Assembly (NCBI GenBank): GCA_903872155.1
Contig: CAIQJP010000003.1
Span: forward strand, 1-64,000
Direction: 5' to 3'
DNA length: 64,000 nucleotides
Source: an uncultured Actinomycetes bacterium
GTDB taxonomy: Bacteria > Actinomycetota > Acidimicrobiia > Acidimicrobiales > Ilumatobacteraceae
Both the position numbers and the translations under genes were made by a program. The notes beneath the pieces were generated by a model. That model was not told the origin of the DNA. It searched no databases and was given only the letters and a program-made list of their open reading frames with translations. Positions 46,872 to 56,300 of this stretch are shown here, in pieces (the first letter of the stretch is position 1; every line of letters begins with the position of its first letter).

Positions 46872-47636
46872 ATGAATACATCAATGTCAACTAAAGGTTC
46901 TCCTCGTGATCGAGTCACGGGCACGCCGTTTACACGTGGCCTCGGAATTCTCGTGTTAGCCGGCATGGCACTTTTGATTGTTCTTGGTCTGTTTGTGTCA
47001 CCTGCCGACGTCAATCAGGGTGAATCGGTGCGCATCATGTACGCGCATGTGCCAGGAGCTTGGCTGGCGTACCTCGCATTTATTGTCACGGCAGTTTCAT
47101 CGGCTGCCTATTTGTGGAACCGCACGCGTTCACTCACCTGGGATCGCATTGCTGGAGCATCGGCCGAAGTCGGCGTGCTGTTCATGGGTATTTCATTGAT
47201 CACTGGAAGTTTGTGGGGGCGCATTACTTGGGGCACTTACTGGACTTGGGATGCGCGACTAACAACAACAGCGTTTTTGTTCGTGACGTACATCGGTTAC
47301 TTAGCAGTTCGTGGATTAGGTGGAACTCATCAACAGCGTGCGCGTCGTAGTGCAGTGTTGGCGTTGCTAGCAGTTCTTGAAATTCCGCTTGTGCATTTTT
47401 CTGTCGAGTTATGGAACACGCTGCACCAAGAAGCAAGTGTGGCTGGCCGTGGAACCAATGTTGATATGGATGGGTTAATGCTCTTCACCTTGTTCTTGGG
47501 TGTCGTGGTCTTCACTTTGATGTATGTCTGGTTGGTCTTGCATCGTCAACGTTCACTCACTCTTGATGACATGCTCGATGATTCAGGTCTTGATAATGCT
47601 CTCACTGCTCGTCGAGCCGAAGGAATGAAGCGCTGA
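46872..47636 (+). CDS. ccmC: Heme handling protein CcmC
   Basis: The 254-residue protein has six membrane segments and the tryptophan-rich WWD motif (SLWGRITWGTYWTWDARLTT), with conserved HVPGAWLAYLAF around the heme ligand His. CcmC attaches heme to CcmE. ATG 46872 has GAGAGGAG upstream; a GTG at 46851 is less likely. The stop overlaps ccmD. Confidence 0.93.
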   Translation: MNTSMSTKGSPRDRVTGTPFTRGLGILVLAGMALLIVLGLFVSPADVNQGESVRIMYAHVPGAWLAYLAFIVTAVSSAAYLWNRTRSLTWDRIAGASAEVGVLFMGISLITGSLWGRITWGTYWTWDARLTTTAFLFVTYIGYLAVRGLGGTHQQRARRSAVLALLAVLEIPLVHFSVELWNTLHQEASVAGRGTNVDMDGLMLFTLFLGVVVFTLMYVWLVLHRQRSLTLDDMLDDSGLDNALTARRAEGMKR

Positions 47637-47770
47637 TGGATAACGCCGGATTCATCATTGCGAGTTACATCATCACTTTTGGTGCTGTCGGGGCATATGC
47701 AATTGGTGTCATTCGTCGTTCACGCAAGTCATCACGAGATATCCCGCGAGATCAGAGGCCGTGGCTATGA
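47636..47770 (+). CDS. ccmD: Small CcmD-like membrane protein
   Basis: The 44-residue protein MDNAGFIIASYIITFGAVGA continues with one membrane helix and a basic tail (VIRRSRKSSRD). Size, single helix, the FIIASY start and the location between ccmC and ccmE match CcmD, which helps release holo-CcmE. It overlaps both neighbours (TGATGG and ATGA). The sequence itself is too short to prove the family. Confidence 0.75.
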   Translation: MDNAGFIIASYIITFGAVGAYAIGVIRRSRKSSRDIPRDQRPWL

Positions 47771-48291
47771 GTCATGACCTCAATGACGACGACATTGGAA
47801 CATCTGCTGATTCGCTTGACCTCTCACCACGTGCAGTAACACCACGTCAGCAACGTAAACGTCGCCCTTGGCCCGCAATTATTGTGTTGGTTCTCGTTGT
47901 TGCAGCGGGCGGAATCGTTCTCACCAAGTTTTTGACATCGGCGATCGACTACTACTGCAATGTCAACGAGATTGGCGCGAAGTCGGGTTGCGAAGCCGGA
48001 CACCGATTACGAGTTCAAGGTGTGGTTGACAAGGGTTCTGTTGAAAACGATGGAGTTACAACCAAATTTGATATGTCATTTGGCGGAGTCACAATTCCGG
48101 TGACGTACGACGGTGAACCTGGTGGCATTTTTAAGGAATGTATCCCGGTTGTTGTGCACGGTATTTTGGCTGACGGTGTTTTCTTAGGTGATCGCGTAGA
48201 AGTGAAACATTCAAATGAATACAAAGCCGCCAACCCAAATCGGGTGAAGAACGAAGGCTCAACTTCTGAAGGAACCGCGTGCTCGCAGTAA
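47767..48291 (+). CDS. ccmE: Periplasmic-side heme chaperone CcmE
   Basis: The 174-residue protein has an N-terminal helix (about 37-55, PAIIVLVLVVAAGGIVL), then an OB-fold with LRVQGVVDKGSV, VVVHGILADGVF and the heme-binding VKHSNEY (His148-x3-Tyr152), equivalent to HDENY in E. coli. CcmE carries heme covalently to CcmF. The His variant, not the Cys variant, is present. It overlaps ccmD and ccmF. Confidence 0.93.
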   Translation: MSHDLNDDDIGTSADSLDLSPRAVTPRQQRKRRPWPAIIVLVLVVAAGGIVLTKFLTSAIDYYCNVNEIGAKSGCEAGHRLRVQGVVDKGSVENDGVTTKFDMSFGGVTIPVTYDGEPGGIFKECIPVVVHGILADGVFLGDRVEVKHSNEYKAANPNRVKNEGSTSEGTACSQ

Positions 48292-50258
48292 GCATTAATG
48301 CAGCAATCGGACGTGGTGCGATTCTGCTCGGTCTCTTGACGTGTCTGTCAGGCATCGCAATTACGGTCGCTGGAATTCGTAAACATGATCTTCGTGCGTT
48401 GAAATCGGCACCTCGATACGCATATCTGGCGTTTGGTGCTGCCCTATTGGCATTCATCATGATGGAACGCGCCTTGATCACTCGTGACTTCTCGATGAAG
48501 TACGTGCAACAAGTTGGTTCGCGAGACACCCCAGCACTTTTTAACTTCACAGCTGTATGGAGTGCGCTTGAAGGATCAATTCTGTTGTGGCTACTTGCCT
48601 TAACTGGCTTGATCGCAGCGGTTGCTCGCAAGTTTCGTGCTCGCGTTGGTGACGAACTTTTGGCATGGGCCATGGTCGTCTTATTTGTCGTTGGTCTGTT
48701 CTTCTTTTTGTTGTCGTTCGGACCAGCAAACCCCTTCGCCATGGGTGCTCTTGGTGTGAACGATGGTCCTGGACCAAACCCACTATTGCAAAATCACATT
48801 TTGGTGTTATTCCATCCACCGATTCTGTATATCGGTTATGTGGGTTTCACCGTGCCGTTTGCGTTTGCGATGGCAGCGCTCATTACGGGTCGCGTGGGCG
48901 AAGGCTGGTTACTTGAAACTCGTCGTTGGACTTTGTACGCCTGGGGCTTCTTAACTGTCGGCATCATTCTTGGTAGTTGGTGGAGCTATGAGGTTCTCGG
49001 ATGGAGCGGTGTGTGGGCGTGGGACCCTGTAGAAAATGCAAGCTTCTTACCATGGTTGACGGGTACTGCTTATTTACATTCGGTTCTGGTGCAAGAACGA
49101 CGCGGCATGCTGCGCGTTTGGAACTTGAGCTTGGTCATTGCCACATTTAGTTTGACGATCCTCGGGACATTCTTGACGAGATCAGGTGTTATCAATAGCG
49201 TGCATGCATTCAGTGCTGGCAGCGTCGGCCCATGGCTCTTGACGTTCTTCGCACTCGTTGTGGTTGTGGCAATCATTTTGATTGGTCGCCGAGGAGATGA
49301 ACTGCGTTCGCCAGGAGCAATAGATTCGCCGCTCAGTCGTGAAGGTGCTTTCTTGGCGAACAATGTGCTGTTCAGTATTTTTGCCTTTGTAGTATTGCTT
49401 GGAACGGTGTTTCCGCTCATTGTCGAAGCCTTGAATAATCGTCGCATTGTTGTCGGTGAACCATTTTTTGATCGCATGACAATGCCACTTGGATTGACCT
49501 TGTTGTTTTTGATGGCCATCGCGCCAGTGCTTCCTTGGCGTAAGGCCAGTCAAGAAGTTTTACGAGACCGTTTGTTCTGGCCAGCTTGGTGTGGAGTTGG
49601 AGCGCTTGCTTTGTCGGTGATCGTTGGAGCCGATGGCTGGGCTTCGCTTGCCGCGTTTGCACTTGGTGGTTTTGCGGCCGGCGCTGCATTGCGTCAGATT
49701 GCGTTAGCAAGCCGCCGTCAAGGTTGGCGAGGCGTTGTTGGTCGGGCCAACGGTGGCATGGTTGTGCATATTGGTGTCATCATTATTGCCGTGGCGTTTA
49801 GCGCGTCATCTTCGTATACGCGTACTCAAGAATTTGTGATGAATGTTGGCGAGACCGTCACCTTTGCCGATCACACGTTTACTTTTGAAGGGCTGTCACT
49901 CGAATCAGATGATGTGAAGACCAGCGTCAAGGCTGCGATTCGTATTGACGGCGACTCTGTGTATAGCCCGGCACGGAGTAAGTACATCAAGCAGGGAATG
50001 GATATCGGAACTCCAAGCGTGAAAACAGGTTTTGTCAACGACCTGTACATCACGCTTGAAGGAAATGTGCGAACGACCGACACTGAAGCGCGCATCAAGA
50101 TTTTTGTCAAGCCACTCATCATGTGGTTGTGGATTGGTGGGGCATTAATGGCCCTCGGTACTGTGCTTGCAGCGTTCCCTGGTAAACGTCGCCAACCGAC
50201 TGCGCCGGTATCGGCTGATTCTGTTTTGACTCAATCAACAACGGATGAACATGTCTGA
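48279..50258 (+). CDS. ccmF: Heme lyase CcmF
   Basis: The 659-residue protein has about 13-15 membrane segments. It carries the WWD domain GSWWSYEVLGWSGVWAWDPV with ENASFLPWL, RDFSMKYVQQVGSRDTP and a large outer loop near the C-terminus (VMNVGETVTFADHTFTFEG). CcmF transfers heme from CcmE to apocytochrome c. The start is GTG 48279 inside ccmE; the end overlaps the thioredoxin gene by 14 bases. Confidence 0.94.
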   Translation: MLAVSINAAIGRGAILLGLLTCLSGIAITVAGIRKHDLRALKSAPRYAYLAFGAALLAFIMMERALITRDFSMKYVQQVGSRDTPALFNFTAVWSALEGSILLWLLALTGLIAAVARKFRARVGDELLAWAMVVLFVVGLFFFLLSFGPANPFAMGALGVNDGPGPNPLLQNHILVLFHPPILYIGYVGFTVPFAFAMAALITGRVGEGWLLETRRWTLYAWGFLTVGIILGSWWSYEVLGWSGVWAWDPVENASFLPWLTGTAYLHSVLVQERRGMLRVWNLSLVIATFSLTILGTFLTRSGVINSVHAFSAGSVGPWLLTFFALVVVVAIILIGRRGDELRSPGAIDSPLSREGAFLANNVLFSIFAFVVLLGTVFPLIVEALNNRRIVVGEPFFDRMTMPLGLTLLFLMAIAPVLPWRKASQEVLRDRLFWPAWCGVGALALSVIVGADGWASLAAFALGGFAAGAALRQIALASRRQGWRGVVGRANGGMVVHIGVIIIAVAFSASSSYTRTQEFVMNVGETVTFADHTFTFEGLSLESDDVKTSVKAAIRIDGDSVYSPARSKYIKQGMDIGTPSVKTGFVNDLYITLEGNVRTTDTEARIKIFVKPLIMWLWIGGALMALGTVLAAFPGKRRQPTAPVSADSVLTQSTTDEHV

Positions 50259-50814
50259 ACAAGCACCGCGCCGAATCGCTCCGATCATTTCGGTAGCAGT
50301 TGCTGCAGTGATGGTGTTTTTCATAGTCATTTTGGCCGTTTCTTCAAATGACAAAGCCGAAACCGCTGCTACTCCGTTGATGTTGAAACCAGCTCCCGAA
50401 ATTACGAGCACAACGTACGATGGCGATGCATTTTTGCTTTCACGTCGTCGCGGTTCGTGGGTGGTCTTGAACTTCTTTAATTCCACTTGTGTTCCATGTA
50501 AACGTGAGCATCCTGAATTGGTGAAATTCTTTGAGACGCAGCAATCACTTGATGGCACTGGTGCCGAGCTGTACACCATCGTGAACGACGATGACGAACA
50601 AGCCGTACGCAATTTCTTTAATGAAAACGGTGGTGGTTGGCCAATTATCCATGATGAAGATGCCAATATTTCTGTCGATTATGGAGTCGCCAAGGTCCCT
50701 GAGACATGGTTGATTAGTCCAACCGGGGTCGTGGCACAGCGATTCACTGGCCAGGTGACTGCTGAACTCCTTGGTTCGGCTATTGCCTCAATGACGCAGG
50801 ACAGTGCCTCATGA
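50245..50814 (+). CDS. ccmG: Membrane-anchored thioredoxin CcmG/ResA-like
   Basis: The 189-residue protein has one N-terminal helix (about 11-33) and a thioredoxin fold with the active site STCVPCKREHP (Cys82, Cys85) and the cis-Pro region YGVAKVPETWLI. It reduces the CXXCH of apocytochromes before heme ligation. It overlaps ccmF and ccmH by ATGA, confirming membership of the operon. Confidence 0.92.
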   Translation: MNMSEQAPRRIAPIISVAVAAVMVFFIVILAVSSNDKAETAATPLMLKPAPEITSTTYDGDAFLLSRRRGSWVVLNFFNSTCVPCKREHPELVKFFETQQSLDGTGAELYTIVNDDDEQAVRNFFNENGGGWPIIHDEDANISVDYGVAKVPETWLISPTGVVAQRFTGQVTAELLGSAIASMTQDSAS

Positions 50815-51308
50815 CAAATCTGTTCAACAAAAAAATGAAGCGTTGGCCAGCATGGGTCGTGATGTTGTTCTGCGTCGTGGCGTTGATGCTGATCGGAACT
50901 CAACGTGATTCGGGTCCTTCTACTCCTCAAGAGCGGATTGAAAGTATTTCGCAACGATTGGCGTGTCCAACTTGCGATGGCGAAAGTGTGTACGAGTCTC
51001 GTGGTGCAGCCTCGCAGGCGATTCGCAAAGAAATCGCTCGTCAAGTCGCAGACGGGCAACTCACTGACAGCCAGATCGTGAAAGCGATTGACGACAGTTA
51101 TACGGCTGACTTGAAACTGGTTCCGGGTGGAACAGGGTTTGATGCCCTAATTTGGATTTTGCCGATTGTGTTGCTGATCGTGGCAATTGCTGGTTTGGTT
51201 GTTGTCTTTAGACGTTGGAAAGCGCAAGGTGCATTGACGGCAACAGATGCCGATCGAGAGCTAGTGGAATCTGCATTGCGGCAAGTGAGTGAAAATCGTG
51301 ACTCCTGA
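50811..51308 (+). CDS. ccmH: Cytochrome c maturation protein CcmH
   Basis: The 165-residue protein has an N-terminal membrane segment, the redox motif LACPTCDGESV (Cys52, Cys55; the LRCxxC of CcmH/NrfF) followed by a three-helix bundle (IRKEIARQVADGQLTDSQIV), and a C-terminal helix (LIWILPIVLLIVAIAGLVVV). It presents apocytochrome c for heme attachment. Confidence 0.93.
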   Translation: MTNLFNKKMKRWPAWVVMLFCVVALMLIGTQRDSGPSTPQERIESISQRLACPTCDGESVYESRGAASQAIRKEIARQVADGQLTDSQIVKAIDDSYTADLKLVPGGTGFDALIWILPIVLLIVAIAGLVVVFRRWKAQGALTATDADRELVESALRQVSENRDS

Positions 51309-52044
51309 ACGTCGCAATCAATTGCTTGAAGAACGTGAATTCCTACTGACTTCGTTGGCCGATCTTGAACGCGAATTTGTTGTCGGAGATGTTGATGCTG
51401 ATGACTATGCCTCGCTGAAAGATTCGTATACAGCGCGAGCTGCCATCATTATTCGTGAATTGTCTGATGATTCTGAACCGAAGGTTCGCAAACGTATTGG
51501 TTGGCGGCCTTTGGCATGGTCGACATTGATTTTGTTGTTGGCGATTACTGCCGGAATCGTTGTCGCTCGTAACACGGGCGAGCGTTTGCCTGGCCAAGGC
51601 ATGAACGGGCCTATTGATGATGGCAGCGTGAGCTCATTGCTTGTGCAAGCCCGGTCAATGGGAATGAGTGATATCCCGGCGGTGCTTGATTTGTATTCAC
51701 GCGTTTTAGCAATCGAACCCGACAACGTTGAGGCACTGACTTATTTCGGCTGGTTTACAGTTTTGTCATCGACTCAAGAGGCTGATGCAAGTGCAGGTGC
51801 CACTCGATTGCAAAATGGCATGGTCCTGTTGCGTCAAGCCACAATTTCCGACCCCACATACCCAGACGCACATTGTTTCTTAGGCATATCTTTCTTTCGC
51901 TTCATTGATGATGCCGCGGCAGCTCAGCCCGAGATGACAGCTTGCTTAGATGCCAATCCACCAGCAGAAGTTGCATCAATGGTGCAGGGACTAGTGACGC
52001 AAATCAACGAAGCGGTTGCTGCATCAACAACTTCAGTGCCGTGA
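51298..52044 (+). CDS. TPR-type cytochrome c biogenesis protein (CcmI-like)
   Basis: The protein is about 248 residues from GTG 51298 (an alternative GTG is at 51289). A cytosolic coiled-coil-like N-terminus (RRNQLLEEREFLLTSLADLE) is followed by a membrane helix (about 75-95, LAWSTLILLLAITAGIVVAR) and a TPR-like part (VLDLYSRVLAIEPDNVEALT, DAHCFLGISFFRFIDDAAA). CcmI-type proteins hold apocytochrome c. It overlaps ccmH and closes the operon, followed by an 18-bp perfect palindrome. Confidence 0.82.
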   Translation: MTPERRNQLLEEREFLLTSLADLEREFVVGDVDADDYASLKDSYTARAAIIIRELSDDSEPKVRKRIGWRPLAWSTLILLLAITAGIVVARNTGERLPGQGMNGPIDDGSVSSLLVQARSMGMSDIPAVLDLYSRVLAIEPDNVEALTYFGWFTVLSSTQEADASAGATRLQNGMVLLRQATISDPTYPDAHCFLGISFFRFIDDAAAAQPEMTACLDANPPAEVASMVQGLVTQINEAVAASTTSVP

Positions 52045-52048
52045 TACT

Positions 52049-52066
52049 CAACTGATTAATCAGTTG
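52049..52066. repeat. 18-bp perfect palindrome between convergent genes
   Basis: CAACTGATTAATCAGTTG is a perfect palindrome that contains the stop codon of the minus-strand phosphatase gene and lies 5 bases after the ccm operon end. It could act on both strands as a weak terminator or as a protein site. Confidence 0.6.
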
Positions 52067-52544
52067 CTGGTGGCGCCCACACTGACGCTTCAGTGACTTC
52101 GCCATCTTCGCGTGCCAAAACCCAAACCGTGCCTTTACGCCAATCAGGATCACCGATGATTTCGGCACGACGGCGTTGTAACGCGGCCATGACGTCGGGG
52201 ATCACGTCGCCGTGGCTGCACATCACGGAGCCATTGGGGAGAGTGGAAATAAGTTCAAGAGCACCTTCGCGGTCATAACCCTCAGCGAGTCGTGGGTCGG
52301 ATACGACCTGAGAATGCAGACGGGCCGCAAGGGGCTCAAGTGTCTGCATGCAACGAATGTACGGACTCGAGATGAGTTGAGCATCAGGATGAGTCGCGAT
52401 CAAATCAAAAAGTCGATCACAAATAGATACTGCTTGTCGGCGGCCCTTGCCCGAAAGGGGGCGAACGGTGTCATCGCCATCCCACGAGGATCGGTCGCCG
52501 GCTTTGGCGTGCCGAACGAGGTAGATGGTGGAAACGTCGACCAT
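52056..52544 (-). CDS. SixA-like histidine phosphatase
   Basis: The 162-residue protein begins MVDVSTIYLVRHAKAGDRSS with the catalytic RHA (His12) and carries RPLSGKGRRQAVSICDRLF, ISSPYIRCMQTLEPLA and the second histidine in VMCSHGDVIPDVM, the phosphohistidine phosphatase SixA pattern. The minus strand TAGTTT lies six bases before its ATG, with no Shine-Dalgarno. The substrate, a phosphohistidine protein or other phosphate ester, is not determinable. Confidence 0.87.
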   Translation of the reverse strand: MVDVSTIYLVRHAKAGDRSSWDGDDTVRPLSGKGRRQAVSICDRLFDLIATHPDAQLISSPYIRCMQTLEPLAARLHSQVVSDPRLAEGYDREGALELISTLPNGSVMCSHGDVIPDVMAALQRRRAEIIGDPDWRKGTVWVLAREDGEVTEASVWAPPATD

Positions 52545-52550
52545 GGCTTC

Positions 52551-52556
52551 AAACTA
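52551..52556 (-). promoter_or_regulatory. Candidate -10 box, leaderless SixA-like gene
   Basis: On the minus strand TAGTTT lies exactly six bases before the ATG ending at 52544. Confidence 0.4.
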
Positions 52557-52617
52557 CAGCCCAAAATCTCCAGACTCGGGCGGTGTTCTCATGTGAAATA
52601 TGGGTCAGAATGCAGGT

Positions 52618-53229
52618 ATGAGTTTCTTTGAGCGCAATAGGCAGGACATTTCTGCAAAAGGCCTAGACGCGAGTCGTTTGCCACCTGGCCAATATTTAAC
52701 GGATCGTTTTCCGGTGCTTCATGTGGGAGATATCCCTGATTATGAACCTGGTCAATGGAACTTAAACATTTTTGGTCTGGTTGATCGTCCCTTCACTCTG
52801 ACTCTTGATGAGTTGAAGGCTCTACCAAGTGTGTCGTTGACGTTCGACATTCACTGCGTCACCAAATGGAGCAAATTTGATACCACGTGGACCGGGGTGC
52901 GAGTACGCGATCTTTTTGAAATGGCGGGTGTTCAACCTGAAGCGACTCACGTCATGGAACATGCCGAATTCGGGTACACCACTAATGTGCCGCTGCCCGA
53001 CATTACGACTGATGAAGCACTCGTGGCCTATGCCTTTGAAGGCGAAGAGATCACTGCCGAACATGGTGGTCCGGTTCGAATTGTCATTCCGCACTTGTAT
53101 TTCTGGAAGAGCGCCAAATGGCTACGAGGGATTGAACTCATCCCGAAGGATGCCCCTGGTTTTTGGGAGCGCAACGGCTACCACATGTATGCCGATCCGT
53201 TTAAAGAACAACGTTTCTGGAACGACTGA
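52618..53229 (+). CDS. Molybdopterin-binding oxidoreductase, sulfite-oxidase-fold
   Basis: The 203-residue protein has the SUOX/YedY fold core: WNLNIFGLVDRPFTLTLDEL, Mo-coordinating Cys80 in FDIHCVTKWSKFDTTWTGV, and HGGPVRIVIPHLYFWKSAKW. No signal peptide is present, which is unlike YedY (MsrP), so it resembles the cytosolic actinobacterial variant of unknown substrate. ATG 52618 has only a CAGAAT near-box six bases upstream. No molybdenum-cofactor genes are in the window. Confidence 0.88.
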   Translation: MSFFERNRQDISAKGLDASRLPPGQYLTDRFPVLHVGDIPDYEPGQWNLNIFGLVDRPFTLTLDELKALPSVSLTFDIHCVTKWSKFDTTWTGVRVRDLFEMAGVQPEATHVMEHAEFGYTTNVPLPDITTDEALVAYAFEGEEITAEHGGPVRIVIPHLYFWKSAKWLRGIELIPKDAPGFWERNGYHMYADPFKEQRFWND

Positions 53230-53262
53230 CATTTCCTTTTTTGAGGTCACCTAAATGTCAGT
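53225..53262. repeat. Inverted repeat between oxidoreductase and giant gene
   Basis: ACTGACATTT (53225-53234) and AAATGTCAGT (53253-53262) form a perfect 10-bp inverted repeat with an 18-nt spacer containing a T6 run. It overlaps the upstream stop codon and lies 80 bases before the giant gene; it may be a terminator or operator. Confidence 0.5.
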
Positions 53263-53341
53263 GGGTCAGACGTTTTGAAGTAGTTTTTCTGTTTGACCAA
53301 TTGGGGCTTTCGGGTCTACATCAGAGAGTGGAGTTGGCGGC

Positions 53342-56300
53342 GTGTCGAAGTTTTTTGGGTGGGTTGTCAAGAATCCATTGGTGTCGGTTGTGGTGGGTGC
53401 TGTTGCTGTAGGAACGGTGACGTTAGGTGTTGTGGCGTTGGTGAGTTCGGGTGATTCTGGAACATCATCGTCAAGTACTGAAGCTCCGTCTGATTCGGTT
53501 GTTGATTCGACGTTGCCGGGTGATTCGGTTGCGCCGACGGATAGTGCTTCTGTTCCAGTTACAGGTGAGGCAGTCGTCGATATCGCGACGCCGGCTGGGA
53601 TCAAGTTGATGGGTTCAACATCGGTGACTGATGACGCGAATTGGACAACCACAATCATTGGTGGTTCGGGTTCGATTGGTGGTTTTGATTTATTAAGTGA
53701 TGATTTTTCTGGTTCTGTGACATCAGCCAACGGAGTTATCACTGGCAAGGTAACAATTGCTTTATCTGAACATCCAAAAGTAGTTCCAACGTGGACGAAT
53801 GCCGCATCGCTGGTGTTGACGTATTCGGATGCGAAGAAAGCTTTAGTGGGTGAGGTGCAGTATTCGTTGTCGCGTGGTCAGGGAAAGATTTCGATGACGG
53901 GCGCTTTGAATGAGGACGGGAGTTACGAACTGACTGCTAACGGTTCCGTTCCGTTTGCTGGTCAGACGATCGCTTTAACTGGTTCGTATGTTGCACCGAA
54001 AAATGGTGCGACTGATGTGAAGTCAATATGGCATATCGCGGGCAGTGGTGCTGCCGGTGTGATTGATAAGAACACTCCGACTGGTATCACAACTATTGAT
54101 ATGACCGATCGTGTTCCCGGGGTGACTGGAACGACGACTGTTGTTCTAGGTGACACGACTCCGGTGATTGCGAATGCGCGCGTATTGATTTTGGATGAGA
54201 AGGCGTGGCGAGTTCGTATTTTGAATTCGTCAACAAATAAGTGGGCCCCCAAGGTTTTCCCCGTCTTGACTGTCGCGACAAAAGATCTGACAGGTGTGAT
54301 TGCGAGCAAGAACAATGTGGTGACGTGGGATGTGGCCACGACTGCAGTACTGACGAGCGCGAAGTTGACGATGGATGGAACGTTCACGTACTCAGCGGCC
54401 AAAACGTGGAATGTTGCGATCAGTAATGGTGGCGGTCAAGTTCTTGGTTTAAGTCAACCAATGAGTAAGCCCAGTATTCAGGGATCGATCACGATTGATA
54501 ATGGTCGTATCGACGGCAAAGTGACAGTGACAACGAACGATCTGAAGATGATTAGCTTGCCCGAAGGTTGGGATCCGTTGACGCGTCTCACGATCAAGTT
54601 CTCGAACTCGACAGGTGCGATCGTCAAGCAAACCAATGTTGCGGCAGTGATTTCACGCAAGAACAGTCGCATTTTATTGGATGGTGACATTCAAGGTGAT
54701 GGTGCTTTCGGTTTGACTGTTGCTGGTGTGTTGCGTATGGGTAAAACGCCACTTCCGTTGATCGGTCGTTATGAGAGCGCTGGCTATGTGAAAAATGGTG
54801 TGGCGCGTACTGTGCCGTATTACAAGTTCAGTGCCTCCATTAAAGATGCTGAAGGTGGCAAAGTCCCGTTGTCAGCAGGTTTAGGTTTGGGCGGTGGATC
54901 TATCGGGATGGACAGCGAAGCAACCGTGCAAACAGCTGGTGTGCGTACTGTTCAACAAACTTCGGGCTCACGGCAACCCATGGCCGCGACAGGTGGTCTC
55001 GGTGGACCTGTCGACATGGCCTTTGATGATTTCAGTACATTCAAAAAATATGCCGATATTAAATACACCGATGAGGACAACTGGGTTGCAACTCTGACCG
55101 TTCAAGTTGGTGAAACGTGGGAAGTTCCTGGTTTCCCAGGCTTATCAATTAGCGCTGAATCAATGTCTGGAACTATTGAATCAACAGATGGTGATCTCAC
55201 GTGGAACGTGTCAATCAATAATACGACGTGGCATAACAGCACGACTGGTGTTGACATCAACGCACAATTCACTTTGGGTGATACTTGTCCGCTTGAAGAG
55301 AACTGCTCGGATGCCGAAGGTGTTTATCTCGGCATGCTCAATGGCACGATGGATCTGCCTGATGGGTTGCCTTCACTTGCGATCAACGGAGCGTTGAATA
55401 CTGATGGGTCGTGGGGGCGTATTCAAGGAGTTGCTCCTGATGCAGATTTTGAAAACTTCAGCATTACCTCGCCCACTCTGACCGTATGGAAGGGTGAACG
55501 CGAAGATTCATTTGATCCAAATATGGAAATGCCTGACCTCAGTGCGGCTAATGATGGTTTGAACTTTGAGTTTTGCGGAGATTTTACAATTCATATTCCT
55601 GGTATTCCGACGACAGGTACCGGTGGTTGTGTTGAGTGGACTCCTGATGGATTTGTCATTTCCCAAGTTGCAGTCGGTGGCGGTGTTGACGGCGGAAGTT
55701 CAAGTGGCGGTGTCGAACTAGATTCTTCGCAACTCACTGGATGGGCCTGGACCAACCTGACTTCATTACCGTCGGTAAACCTCTATGACACTGTGCTTCA
55801 ACTAAAGCCTGAATTGAACTCATTGACGGCAAATTTCAAACTGCCCGGATATTTGATGGACAAAGTTGGCCTTGATGATTCTCTATCGAATGTCAAAGCG
55901 ACGGGATGGTTTGACGACAGCGACTTCTCACTAGACGCGGAATTAGAAGTCAATATGTCAAATGGTGGATTCTCGCTCAACACAATTACCTTCCATATCG
56001 GAAAAGAAGGCAATGCATTCAGCCTCAGTATCGGCGCCGAAGCCTTGGTGAAGGTGAGTGGAAACAAATTCCCGATGGGTGTGTATATCGGCTTCTCGGC
56101 CGGTGGTGGAACCACTGAATTTGTTATTGAAATGGACGTCAGCGGCACACAATCAGCATTAGCAACGGGAGCATTTGACGCCGCTTCCTTAGTGCCGACC
56201 GGAAGTTTCGAACCAGACGACACGTCGGCGATTGATGGAAGCTTCGACAATCGTCAAGGCAAGGGCAATATTCCTCATGGTGATTTTGAAGACGCAAGCG

